24,530 nt of DNA from an uncultured Flavobacterium sp. (GTDB lineage: Bacteria; Bacteroidota; Bacteroidia; Flavobacteriales; Flavobacteriaceae): contig NZ_CALTYA010000044.1 of NCBI RefSeq assembly GCF_943913405.1, forward strand, positions 1-24,530, given 5' to 3'. The position numbers and the translations under genes were made by a program. The notes below the pieces were generated by a model. That model was not told the origin of the DNA and did no database searches. It saw nothing but the letters and a program-made list of their open reading frames with translations. Shown one piece after another: positions 14,204 to 22,362 of this stretch. Numbering within the stretch: position 1 is the stretch's first letter; the number at the start of each line of letters is the position of its first letter.

Positions 14204-15949
14204 CTAATCTGATTTTTTGACCAAATATATTTCGGTTAATTTATCTAATATTAATGTAGTAGTATCTTTACGTTCAACGGATTTTCTATCATTGAAATCA
14301 ATATTTAATTCTTCACTTTCAATAAATTTTGCCGATTCATATAAATATTCTAATGTCTTCTGCTCATTTTTTAAAATATCTAATATTTGTTGACATTGTT
14401 TTTGCATTCTTCCTCTATCTTTTAGATTTGGAGAAATGGTTTTGGTAATTAAAAATCTAAATACCATTAATATTTGATACCTAAACCTTTTTGATTTTGA
14501 AAATAATTTATTTTCTTCTAATAGCTTGTCTAAATTGTAATAAGAAAGTGAACTAATATAATAGGGGAAATAATCATGGTCGGCATTAAAAATTTCAACG
14601 CCTAGTTTTTCAATTAATTTACCATAGTTTCCTGCTACGTTATGCGGGTTATTCAAAAACATTGCAGATAATGATTTAATTTGACTCTCTCTATTTACAA
14701 CTTTATATAATTGTATGTCATCTGAGTTCTTATATTGATTAGTCCTACGTTCATAAAATAATTTAGAATTGTCTTTTGGTAGTGCATTGTAATAATCTTC
14801 TAAATTTCTCTGGAAATCAGATAGAGCTTCAAGTTCTACTGCATTAACTGCTGTCTGGTTATTAGTAGCTCTAGTAATTTGACTTTTGATATTTTGGTCA
14901 TTTGTTACAATTATTTTAACTGGGACGTGCATCAATTCAATTCCTTCAATATTTCTATTTTCGTAAAGAACATTACTTGTTTGACAGCCATTTACGATCT
15001 GATAATTAGTTAAAGTTATTGTTTCTCCAGGGCCTGTTATTTCTTCTGCAACTATTGTTACACCGTTATTCAATATGCAAAACTGATCCAAATTTCCTTT
15101 TTGCAAAGTACTAGAAATATCTTTGTTAACCGGATTGTTATCTTGTTCAAGATAATCTCTAATGTTATCGTCAAATACAGATTTCATCTTACCAGTATCG
15201 TCAATTATAATTTTTCTAAATTCTGAAAAAGGTAATAATCCTGAATATGCAACAGTAATTTCTTTAATTGTTGGAATGTTTACCTTTCTTTCAAATTTTA
15301 TTGTTGCTTCTACTGGCTCTTTAGTTTTTCTATATAAATTTTGAAGAGCTTTAGAATCGATTGGAATAATTTCAACTGAATGAAATAAATCTAAATTTTC
15401 AATTTCATTTTTGTTTGAATTAATTACACTAATAATATTTGGATCAGATTCCCATTTGCCGTTTGTACAGAAATACATTTTACAAATTGGATTTCTGTCT
15501 TTCATGTATTTGAGGTTAGAATTATTGTAAACAAATTCACGCATTTCTATCGCATTCTTCATCTCGTCAGTTGTAAACAAATTTGATTCATCACTAAAAA
15601 AATTTTTTGTCCATCTACAAAAATTCTCAATATGTTGATTGTTAAATGAATTTGAGGTTTTAGATTGTATAAATATAAATGTAACAGTCAACATTCTATT
15701 CATTTCCATAACTTGTTTTACTTCACTTACGTTTTGGCATAATTTATTATTTACTATGATACCAATTCCATCTATTCCTTGTGTAGAATTCCCCGTACTA
15801 ATTAATTTCTCATCAAATGAAATTGAATCATATTCTTTGTTTATTACACAAAAATTACAGAAATACTCAAATTTTTGACTTTCGATTAATTTTGCATATC
15901 CCTTTCTATCTACGAAGTCATTTAAAAACCCTGTTGTAATTAAATCCAT
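14204..15949 (-). CDS. AIPR-family phage-resistance protein with Mrr-like nuclease motif
   Basis: This 581-residue protein carries the AIPR (abortive infection phage resistance) core. Visible elements are VFDDNIRDYLEQDNNPVNKD (about 258-277), LNNGVTIVAEE (293-303), YQIVNGCQTSNVLY (316-329), HVPVKIIV and RATNNQTAV (360-368). Near the N-terminus, GIDGIGIIVNN (Asp60) followed 35 residues later by FIFIQSKTS (Gln95, Lys97) fits the Mrr-type PD-(D/E)xK nuclease pattern, as if the protein joins a nuclease domain to the AIPR domain. Family knowledge points to phage defence; the mechanism is not known to me. The gene is more A/T-rich than its neighbours, stands alone, and is bordered by repeats and a transposase remnant, suggesting acquisition by transfer. 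Confidence 0.85.
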   Translation of the reverse strand: MDLITTGFLNDFVDRKGYAKLIESQKFEYFCNFCVINKEYDSISFDEKLISTGNSTQGIDGIGIIVNNKLCQNVSEVKQVMEMNRMLTVTFIFIQSKTSNSFNNQHIENFCRWTKNFFSDESNLFTTDEMKNAIEMREFVYNNSNLKYMKDRNPICKMYFCTNGKWESDPNIISVINSNKNEIENLDLFHSVEIIPIDSKALQNLYRKTKEPVEATIKFERKVNIPTIKEITVAYSGLLPFSEFRKIIIDDTGKMKSVFDDNIRDYLEQDNNPVNKDISSTLQKGNLDQFCILNNGVTIVAEEITGPGETITLTNYQIVNGCQTSNVLYENRNIEGIELMHVPVKIIVTNDQNIKSQITRATNNQTAVNAVELEALSDFQRNLEDYYNALPKDNSKLFYERRTNQYKNSDDIQLYKVVNRESQIKSLSAMFLNNPHNVAGNYGKLIEKLGVEIFNADHDYFPYYISSLSYYNLDKLLEENKLFSKSKRFRYQILMVFRFLITKTISPNLKDRGRMQKQCQQILDILKNEQKTLEYLYESAKFIESEELNIDFNDRKSVERKDTTTLILDKLTEIYLVKKSD

Positions 15950-16234
15950 AATGATGTTTTGATTTTTAAAAATTTATGAAATTAGTAATTGTAACTCAAC
16001 ATACTATAAAGTTTAAATACATATGCGGTGTCTCCTACAATAATAATAAAAATAAATTATAATTTATTACAAAAAATTCAATTGTAATCAATAGCTCACA
16101 TATTACCAACTTAAAATATTTTAAAATCCCTTCCATATACCAAAAATCAAAAACATTTCCAATAAAATTATTCCCCTAAAACGTTTGCGTTTATAAGTTT
16201 TTAAAAAAATAACGCATTCGCTTTTTAAAATCCT
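15950..16234. other. A/T-rich divergent intergenic region between the AIPR gene and eno
   Basis: The two genes are transcribed away from each other, so this interval must hold both promoters. Only the eno -7 box, just right of this interval, is recognisable. On the minus side no TAnnTTTG match was found ahead of the AIPR start. Several short A/T runs and TTTAAAA-like motifs occur, but no gene, tRNA or clear hairpin is visible. Confidence 0.6.
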
Positions 16235-16242
16235 TAAATTTG
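16235..16242 (+). promoter_or_regulatory. Probable eno promoter (-7 box)
   Basis: TAAATTTG is an exact match to the Bacteroidetes -7 consensus TAnnTTTG and lies 49 bases before the eno ATG. A good -33 TTG at the usual distance is not evident. Confidence 0.5.
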
Positions 16243-16291
16243 TTTTTCGTTCAAAAAAAGCAAACAAATAGTATTAAATAAACAAATCAAA

Positions 16292-17584
16292 ATGAGCATA
16301 ATTATTAAAGTTCACGCAAGACAAATTCTTGATTCAAGAGGAAACCCAACAATTGAAGTTGATGTAGTTACAGAACATGGCGTTCTTGGAAGAGCGGCTG
16401 TGCCTTCTGGAGCTTCAACTGGAGAGCACGAAGCAGTTGAATTAAGAGACGGCGGCAAAGCATTCATGGGTAAAGGAGTCTTGAAAGCGGTTGAAAATGT
16501 AAATATCAAGATTGCTGAAGAATTATTGGGAACATCAGTTTTTGAACAAAACCTGATCGACCAAAAAATGATTGACTTAGACGGAACTCCAAACAAATCT
16601 AACCTTGGAGCAAACGCTATTCTTGGTGTTTCTTTGGCAGTAGCTAAAGCGGCGGCGAACGAATTAAATATGCCATTGTACCGTTATGTGGGCGGTGTTT
16701 CTGGAAACACGCTTCCGGTGCCGATGATGAATATCATCAACGGTGGTTCGCACTCTGATGCGCCGATTGCGTTTCAAGAGTTCATGATCATGCCTGTGAA
16801 AGCAAAAACATTCTCACACGCCATGCAAATGGGAACTGAGATTTTCCACAACTTGAAAAAAGTGTTGCACGACAGAGGTTTGAGTACGGCTGTAGGTGAC
16901 GAAGGTGGTTTTGCCCCAAACTTGGCTGGTGGTACTGAAGATGCTTTAGATTCTATCAAATTGGCAGTTGAAAACGCGGGTTATACTTTTGGTGATGACG
17001 TGAAAGTGGCTTTGGATTGTGCAGCTTCTGAGTTTTTCGTAGACGGAAAATACGACTACACAAAATTCGAAGGAGAAACAGGAAAAATCCGCTCTTCAAA
17101 AGAACAGGCTGAATATTTGGCCGAATTGGCTTCAAAATACCCAATCATCTCAATCGAAGACGGTATGCAAGAAAACGACTGGGACGGTTGGAAATACCTT
17201 ACGGAACTAGTTGGAAACAAAGTACAATTAGTTGGTGATGATTTATTCGTAACAAACGTAGAGCGTCTTAAAAAAGGAATCGATTTAGGAATTGCAAACT
17301 CAATCTTAGTAAAAGTAAACCAAATCGGAACTTTGACTGAAACTATCGCAGCAGTAAACATGGCACACAATGCTGGTTATACTTCAGTAATGTCGCACCG
17401 TTCAGGAGAAACTGAAGACAACACCATCGCTGATTTAGCTGTAGCATTAAACTGCGGACAAATTAAAACAGGTTCTGCTTCACGTTCTGACCGTATGGCA
17501 AAATACAACCAATTGCTTCGCATTGAAGAAGAATTGGGAACAACAGCTTACTTTCCTGGAGAGAACGCTTTCAAGATTAAATAA
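16292..17584 (+). CDS. eno: Enolase (phosphopyruvate hydratase)
   Basis: The 430-residue protein matches enolase throughout: ARQILDSRGNPTIEVDV, PSGASTGEHEAVELRDG, GDEGGFAPNLAGG with catalytic Glu204, ISIEDGMQENDWDGW, LVGDDLFVTN with metal ligands, the catalytic base Lys341 in ILVKVNQIGTLTE, and SVMSHRSGETEDNTIADLAV. It converts 2-phosphoglycerate to phosphoenolpyruvate in the cytoplasm with magnesium. The ATG at 16292 gives the usual N-terminus SIIIKVHARQILDSRG. It has its own promoter and terminator. With gltA downstream and carA upstream it forms the conserved flank of the accessory segment. Confidence 0.98.
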   Translation: MSIIIKVHARQILDSRGNPTIEVDVVTEHGVLGRAAVPSGASTGEHEAVELRDGGKAFMGKGVLKAVENVNIKIAEELLGTSVFEQNLIDQKMIDLDGTPNKSNLGANAILGVSLAVAKAAANELNMPLYRYVGGVSGNTLPVPMMNIINGGSHSDAPIAFQEFMIMPVKAKTFSHAMQMGTEIFHNLKKVLHDRGLSTAVGDEGGFAPNLAGGTEDALDSIKLAVENAGYTFGDDVKVALDCAASEFFVDGKYDYTKFEGETGKIRSSKEQAEYLAELASKYPIISIEDGMQENDWDGWKYLTELVGNKVQLVGDDLFVTNVERLKKGIDLGIANSILVKVNQIGTLTETIAAVNMAHNAGYTSVMSHRSGETEDNTIADLAVALNCGQIKTGSASRSDRMAKYNQLLRIEEELGTTAYFPGENAFKIK

Positions 17585-17608
17585 GTAATTTTAGTTTTAT
17601 ACTAAGCG

Positions 17609-17648
17609 CCCTGACAATGTTTTTAAATGTTGTCAGGGTTTCTTATTT
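17609..17648 (+). terminator. Intrinsic terminator after eno
   Basis: CCCTGACAA at 17609-17617 pairs perfectly with TTGTCAGGG at 17630-17638 around a 12-base loop, followed by a T-rich tail. It begins 24 bases after the eno stop. Confidence 0.85.
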
Positions 17649-17702
17649 AGAATTATTCTTAAAAAACTGACTTTTATCATAGCTTTTTTTAATTGACTGT
17701 CG

Positions 17703-17710
17703 TAACTTTC
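17703..17710 (+). promoter_or_regulatory. Possible promoter of the HugZ-like gene (-7 box)
   Basis: TAACTTTC differs from TAnnTTTG only in the last base and lies 36 bases before the start codon. The upstream T-rich stretch has no well-spaced TTG, so the call is weak. Confidence 0.35.
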
Positions 17711-17746
17711 GCCCATCAAAAAATTATATAATTTAAAGTCCCTATT

Positions 17747-18292
17747 ATGAGTACTACACATACTGATCAGTCGCAAGTAAAGCCAAAAGCACCAAAGGTT
17801 AAAGAATTAGTGGAAAGCACGCAGTCATTGATTTTGGCAACAGTTGATGCAGAAGGAAATCCGGTTTCAAGTTATGCGCCTTTCGTTTTAATTGACGGTA
17901 GCTTTTATATTTATGTTTCTTATATGGCAAAACATACTAAAAATCTTCAAGACCGCAAAAAAGCTTCAGTTATGTTTATTGAAGACGAAGCTGCAGGAAA
18001 ACAGATTTATGCAAGAACGCGTCTGACCATGAATAGCGAAGCAAATCTTATTGAAAAAGAAAATCCTCTTTTTGCACAAGCGATTGATGGCTTGAAAGAA
18101 CGCCACGGAAAAGTAGTAGATGTGCTTGCTGAAATGACAGATTTTGTTCTTTTTGAGTTGAAACCTCAAAGAGGTGCTTATGTGAATGGTTTCGGAAGTG
18201 CTTATTTTATAGATTCAAATCTTGAAGTTATTGAGCAGAATACAGGAGAACAAGGCGGTCACGGTCACAGCGCTCCAGAGCAAAAGAACTAA
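17747..18292 (+). CDS. HugZ-like heme-utilisation protein (PNPOx-like split-barrel fold)
   Basis: The 181-residue protein has the split-barrel pattern of the pyridoxamine-phosphate-oxidase-like superfamily: SLILATVDAEGNPVSSYAPF (about 27-46), SFYIYVSYMAKHTKNLQDR and KASVMFIEDE. It ends with the segment typical of HugZ/HutZ heme-degrading proteins, FVLFELKPQRGAYVNGFGSA followed by YFI. HugZ relatives bind heme and release its iron. Here that role is inferred from the family. A glycine-histidine tail (GGHGHS) at the C-terminus could contribute metal or heme contacts. It sits as a single gene between two terminators. Confidence 0.83.
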   Translation: MSTTHTDQSQVKPKAPKVKELVESTQSLILATVDAEGNPVSSYAPFVLIDGSFYIYVSYMAKHTKNLQDRKKASVMFIEDEAAGKQIYARTRLTMNSEANLIEKENPLFAQAIDGLKERHGKVVDVLAEMTDFVLFELKPQRGAYVNGFGSAYFIDSNLEVIEQNTGEQGGHGHSAPEQKN

Positions 18293-18311
18293 TATTTTAA
18301 AAATATTTATG

Positions 18312-18343
18312 AAAAAGCAATCCTTGAAGGGTTGCTTTTTTTT
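18312..18343 (+). terminator. Intrinsic terminator after the HugZ-like gene
   Basis: GCAATCC at 18317-18323 pairs with GGGTTGC at 18329-18335 (one T-G pair) around TTGAA, flanked by A-runs and followed by eight T. It starts about 20 bases after the stop codon. Confidence 0.85.
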
Positions 18344-18375
18344 GTATAATGCTGTTTTATCTTCAATAAATTTTG
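18342..18375 (+). promoter_or_regulatory. Possible promoter of the lipoprotein gene
   Basis: TTG at 18342-18344 and TAAATTTTG at 18367-18375 resemble the Bacteroidetes -33/-7 pair (TTG and TAnnTTTG) with 22 bases between them, although the second box has one extra base. The pair overlaps the end of the preceding terminator and lies about 70 bases before the ATG. Confidence 0.3.
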
Positions 18376-18444
18376 CAAGCTGCAATTAATGCTTTATTAT
18401 TGTAGGAAATTATATATTTTAAACTAACCAAAAAACACATTTTA

Positions 18445-19218
18445 ATGAAAAAAGCATTCTTTTTTTTAAGCACAATTTCTTTAGTTGCCGTGGCTTCATG
18501 TTCTAGCGATGACAGCGGATCGTCAGATTCTGCAACAGCTTCTGGCCCTTTAGTAAAAAGGATGGTATACAGCCAAGAAGATCCAGAGGGTTTCAATTAT
18601 GACATCACCTATACTTACAATGGCAATAAATTAGTGGAAGGAAATCATGTTGGTGGAGATAAAGAGAAATATTATTACACTGGAGATTTAATCACAAAAA
18701 TCGAGTACATTATTGATGGAGAAGTTGAAGGCCAAGATTTGTTTATCTATGACGCAACTGGAAGACTGATCGAATACAAAGATCAAGATCTAGTAGAAGA
18801 TGATGAGGATCGATTCTTGTTTTCTTACAATGCTGACAACACGATTACTGGAACTTATTTTGTTGGATCTACACCTTATACCAAAACACTAACTATTGAA
18901 AACGATGAGATTTCAAAAATTGTTTTTAACGGAGTTGGCGGTGAAACTTACAAATATTCTTACGATACCAAAAACAGTCCTTTTAAGAATGTAACTGGCT
19001 ATGCTAAAATTGCATATGCTTTTGCAGGTGATTTTGAATTAGAAGGCAGAAGCCATAACATCGCCTTAATTAGAAATGAAACCCACAGTTATAATTATAC
19101 GGTAAATACATATCAATACAATTCAAATGACTATCCAACAAGAGTGGTTTCTGATGCAGTTTTATTTGGAAATCCAAGTAATGTTGAAAGATTGACAGTG
19201 CAATATTTTTACGAATAA
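18445..19218 (+). CDS. Surface-type lipoprotein of unknown function
   Basis: This 257-residue lipoprotein has the signal MKKAFFFLSTISLVAVASC with lipidated Cys19, followed at once by SSDDSGSSDS. An acidic Ser/Asp stretch directly after the cysteine resembles the lipoprotein export signal that sends Bacteroidetes lipoproteins to the cell surface. The body is rich in Tyr/Asn/Asp hairpin-like segments (ITYTYNGNKLVEG, DLFIYDATGRLIEYKDQD, FLFSYNADNTITG), similar to YD-repeat-like beta proteins common among flavobacterial lipoproteins. I cannot name its function. It stands alone between terminators. Confidence 0.75.
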   Translation: MKKAFFFLSTISLVAVASCSSDDSGSSDSATASGPLVKRMVYSQEDPEGFNYDITYTYNGNKLVEGNHVGGDKEKYYYTGDLITKIEYIIDGEVEGQDLFIYDATGRLIEYKDQDLVEDDEDRFLFSYNADNTITGTYFVGSTPYTKTLTIENDEISKIVFNGVGGETYKYSYDTKNSPFKNVTGYAKIAYAFAGDFELEGRSHNIALIRNETHSYNYTVNTYQYNSNDYPTRVVSDAVLFGNPSNVERLTVQYFYE

Positions 19219-19244
19219 AAATTTCTTTAGAAATATTAAATATA

Positions 19245-19273
19245 AAGACTCACAATTCATTTGTGAGTTTTTA
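19245..19273 (+). terminator. Intrinsic terminator after the lipoprotein gene
   Basis: ACTCACAA at 19248-19255 pairs with TTGTGAGT at 19261-19268 around TTCAT, with A residues before and T residues after the stem. It lies about 27 bases after the stop. Confidence 0.8.
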
Positions 19274-19314
19274 TGTGTTTGTCAAATTCCCTCACTACTA
19301 TAATAAATTTTTTC

Positions 19315-20751
19315 ATGAAGAATTATATATTTTATGCGCTTTTTGTTTTAGCGAGTTTGCCAGTTCAAGCTCAATCAAAAATTGTTGAAATTAAACCATC
19401 CAATAAACATAAATTTTTAGGTTATGAACATGCTGAAAATGGAATGTTTTACATTGTTACAGGCCAAGAAAAAAAGCCAAAATCAGATGTTGAAATTCTA
19501 AGTTATGATCCAGATCTAAATTTGAATTACAAAAAAAATATCCAATCCAACTATAAAGGCCTGCCTGCTTTTTTTGGAAGAGGAATGAACGATTCTCCAA
19601 TTTATTATGAATTATATTCCTCAAAATCAGGTAAATTCTCAATTGCCACAAAAGATGGATTAATTATCGATAAGGATGGAAATCAAAAAGCCGTTAATTT
19701 TGATGAAAAAAATGAAAGCGGTACCATTAAATCTTATTTCAATTTTTATTCAGATGAATATGCCTGTTATCTTGGAAAAATTGAAGGCAAGAAGAAAAAA
19801 GATAAAGATGCAGACGGAGCAATTTATTTGTTTAGAAGAAGCTTGATTGACCAATCAACAAAATTGATTGAGTTGCATGTTCCTGAAATTGAAACATCTG
19901 AAGATAAAATCGGATTTTTATTGCATTCTTATGACGAACAAGGTTTTTATATTGTCAACAAGCAATTGGATAAAAAACTGCCTTCAGACACTTATAATAT
20001 TTTAAAATATGATTATGACGGAAAGCTCATTTCTGACAAAAGAATCGAAGTTACTTTAAAAAACAAATATTTTACAGCATCTAATTGCGGACTTGGATCA
20101 AGCACTGTTATTTTTGGAGACGGATTTACAAAACATGTGTTGTCAGAAAATTCAACTGGTAATGTTTATATTGATGAAACAAATAACGCTTATTATGTTT
20201 TTGGGCTTTATTCAAATACAAAAGACGGTAACTTATATAATGCTCGAAACAATGGATTTTATATCAAAAAATACAATTCAAGCGGAGAACTACTTTGGGA
20301 TTCAGTAAATGAAATTAAAGATAAAGATTATAATAAAAATGCAGTTTCTTATTTCACAGCAGTTTCTTTTTTTAATCTCAAAGGAAAATTAGGGCTTAGA
20401 ATCAGTAGCCAAAAACATGATTATTCGCATATGTTTTTATTAGATGAAAAAGACGGGAAAGTAACGAACACTAAAAAAGTCGAATTTAGTGTAAGTCCAA
20501 TTCTGTTAAATGGTATCCGTGGCGGTTCTTTTCCAACAGGATATAGTTCAAAAGCTGATTTTGGAAAACTTAATTTGAACGTAGATACTTTTTTTGCATC
20601 ATTTGCATCAAAAAACGTTGAAACTTTCTTTAAATCAGTAAAAGACAAGAAATATAATTATAACAGTTTTATTTTAGAAAACGGAATATATCTTTTAGAA
20701 GAAAATTTAGATAATGAATCTTTTAGATTGATAAAGTTTGATTATAATTGA
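19315..20751 (+). CDS. Secreted protein of unknown function
   Basis: Starting at ATG 19315 the 478-residue product has a normal signal peptide, MKNYIFYALFVLASLPVQAQ, with likely cleavage after AQ. The frame is open back to an ATG at 19273, but that start would add an unlikely extension inside the preceding terminator tail. The mature part is Lys/Asp/Tyr-rich, with repeated beta-type segments such as SYDPDLNLNYKKNIQSN, LLHSYDEQGFYIVNKQLD and YDYDGKLISDKR. This may point to a beta-propeller-like fold. No enzyme motif, TonB plug or type IX C-terminal domain is seen. I do not recognise the family. Confidence 0.75.
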   Translation: MKNYIFYALFVLASLPVQAQSKIVEIKPSNKHKFLGYEHAENGMFYIVTGQEKKPKSDVEILSYDPDLNLNYKKNIQSNYKGLPAFFGRGMNDSPIYYELYSSKSGKFSIATKDGLIIDKDGNQKAVNFDEKNESGTIKSYFNFYSDEYACYLGKIEGKKKKDKDADGAIYLFRRSLIDQSTKLIELHVPEIETSEDKIGFLLHSYDEQGFYIVNKQLDKKLPSDTYNILKYDYDGKLISDKRIEVTLKNKYFTASNCGLGSSTVIFGDGFTKHVLSENSTGNVYIDETNNAYYVFGLYSNTKDGNLYNARNNGFYIKKYNSSGELLWDSVNEIKDKDYNKNAVSYFTAVSFFNLKGKLGLRISSQKHDYSHMFLLDEKDGKVTNTKKVEFSVSPILLNGIRGGSFPTGYSSKADFGKLNLNVDTFFASFASKNVETFFKSVKDKKYNYNSFILENGIYLLEENLDNESFRLIKFDYN

Positions 20752-20780
20752 TTAAGACAAGTTTGAATTATTAAATTATA

Positions 20781-20815
20781 AAAGGCCTGCAGATTTATTC
20801 TGCGGGCTTTTTGTT
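20781..20815 (+). terminator. Intrinsic terminator before gltA
   Basis: GCCTGCAG at 20785-20792 pairs with CTGCGGGC at 20800-20807 (one T-G pair) around ATTTATT, preceded by AAA and followed by T5-G-TT. It ends the secreted-protein gene 30 bases upstream. Confidence 0.85.
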
Positions 20816-20837
20816 ATATTAATGTATACTAACTTTG
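20810..20837 (+). promoter_or_regulatory. Probable gltA promoter
   Basis: TTTG at 20810-20813 and TAACTTTG at 20830-20837 match the Bacteroidetes -33 and -7 elements with 16 bases between them. The -33 box is made from the T-tract of the preceding terminator. The expected transcript would have a leader of about 110 bases before the gltA ATG. Confidence 0.5.
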
Positions 20838-20952
20838 CAAAATTTAAAGAAATATTAACGAAATCGTTACCGTATTACTTTTTAGTTACTCATGAATTTC
20901 CTATTTTTGTTAAATTATATTTACTCAATTTTAAAAAATTCCCAATAATATT

Positions 20953-22236
20953 ATGTCAAAAACAGCAATATTAGAAATTGATGGTAACAGACACGAATTT
21001 CCACTAATCGTTGGAACAGAAAATGAAGTTGCTATCGATATCGATAAACTACGTGGCGCTACTGGCGCAATAACTATGGATCCAGGTTATAAAAATTCAG
21101 GATCATGCAAAAGTGAAATTACTTTCCTTGATGGTGAAGAAGGAATTTTGCGTTACAGAGGTTATTCAATCGAGGATTTAGCTGAAAAAGCTAACTTTTT
21201 AGAAGTTTCTTACCTTTTGATTTTTGGAGAACTTCCAACTGCAAAACAATTAGAGCAGTTTGAAACTGATATCAGAAAATATACTTTGGTAAACGAAGAG
21301 ATGAAAAATATCATCGACGGTTTCCCGAAAAATGCGCATCCGATGGGTGTTTTGTCTTGCTTGACAAGTGCATTGACTGCTTTTAATCCAAAATCAGTAA
21401 ATGTTGAAAATGAAAAAGAAATGTATGAGGCAGTTTGCAAAACTATGGGGAAATTCCTAGTTATTGCAACTTGGACATACAGAAAAAGCATGGGCTACCC
21501 ATTGAATTATTATGACAACACTAAAGGTTATGTAGAAAACTTCATGCAATTGATGTTCTCTCTTCCAACTGGGCCTTATGCTGCAAACCCAACAATTGTT
21601 GCGGCTCTAGATAAATTATTCATCCTTCACGCTGATCACGAGCAAAACTGTTCTACTTCAACGGTAAGAATGGTTGGTTCTTCTCACGCTGGATTATTTG
21701 CTTCAATTTCTGCTGGAGTTTCTGCACTTTGGGGACCACTTCATGGTGGTGCAAACCAAGCTGTTTTGGAAATGCTTGAAGAAATCCAAAAAAATGGTGG
21801 CGATGCTGACAAATATTTGGCAAAAGCAAAAGATAAAAATGATCCTTTCCGTTTGATGGGCTTCGGTCACAGAGTTTACAAAAACTTCGATCCAAGAGCA
21901 AAAATCATTAAAAAGGCAGCTGATGAGGTTTTGTCAACTTTAGGTGTGGATGATCCAATCTTGAATATTGCCAAAAAATTAGAAGAATCAGCTTTAGTTG
22001 ATGAATATTTCGTTTCTAAAAAATTGTATCCAAACGTAGATTTCTATTCAGGAATTATCTACCGTGCTTTAGGAATTCCAACAGATATGTTTACGGTTCT
22101 TTTTGCAATCGGTCGTCTACCAGGATGGATCGCACAATGGAAAGAAATGCGTGTGAACAAAGAACCAATAGGTCGTCCAAGACAAATTTATATGGGAGCA
22201 CCGTTGAGAGATTTTGTTCCTTTTGAGAAAAGATAA
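20953..22236 (+). CDS. gltA: Citrate synthase
   Basis: The 427-residue protein is a type II-like (long, Gram-negative) citrate synthase. The N-terminal domain has AITMDPGYKNSGSCKSEITF (split) and GILRYRGYSIEDLAEKANFL. The core has LHADHEQNCSTSTVRMVGSS, GPLHGGANQAVLEML with His264, MGFGHRVYKNFDPRA with His306, and VDFYSGIIYRALGIP with Asp363, which together are the His-His-Asp catalytic set. It condenses oxaloacetate and acetyl-CoA to enter the citric acid cycle. The gene has its own promoter and a strong terminator. Confidence 0.98.
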   Translation: MSKTAILEIDGNRHEFPLIVGTENEVAIDIDKLRGATGAITMDPGYKNSGSCKSEITFLDGEEGILRYRGYSIEDLAEKANFLEVSYLLIFGELPTAKQLEQFETDIRKYTLVNEEMKNIIDGFPKNAHPMGVLSCLTSALTAFNPKSVNVENEKEMYEAVCKTMGKFLVIATWTYRKSMGYPLNYYDNTKGYVENFMQLMFSLPTGPYAANPTIVAALDKLFILHADHEQNCSTSTVRMVGSSHAGLFASISAGVSALWGPLHGGANQAVLEMLEEIQKNGGDADKYLAKAKDKNDPFRLMGFGHRVYKNFDPRAKIIKKAADEVLSTLGVDDPILNIAKKLEESALVDEYFVSKKLYPNVDFYSGIIYRALGIPTDMFTVLFAIGRLPGWIAQWKEMRVNKEPIGRPRQIYMGAPLRDFVPFEKR

Positions 22237-22252
22237 TTCTTTTTTGAATATT

Positions 22253-22286
22253 AAAAAAGCTTCACTTCATGTGAAGCTTTTTTTTT
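22253..22286 (+). terminator. Intrinsic terminator after gltA
   Basis: AAAAAAGCTTCAC at 22253-22265 pairs perfectly with GTGAAGC at 22271-22277 plus the following T-run around TTCAT. Nine T residues follow the stem. Confidence 0.9.
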
Positions 22287-22331
22287 ACAAAAACATTACA
22301 ATTAAAAAGATAATTCTTGTTATAATTATGT

Positions 22332-22339
22332 TAATTTTG
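22332..22339 (+). promoter_or_regulatory. Possible promoter of the tail-fibre-like gene (-7 box)
   Basis: TAATTTTG matches TAnnTTTG and lies 23 bases before the ATG at 22363. A TTG at 22317-22319 is too close to be a standard -33 element, so only the -7 box supports the call. Confidence 0.4.
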
Positions 22340-22362
22340 AATAGTAATTTAAAATTAAATTT

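Noticed and set aside
19273..19314. Upstream start for the secreted protein at 19273
   Set aside because: The signal peptide begins at ATG 19315; the extra 14 codons would start inside the preceding terminator tail and place a non-signal extension before it.
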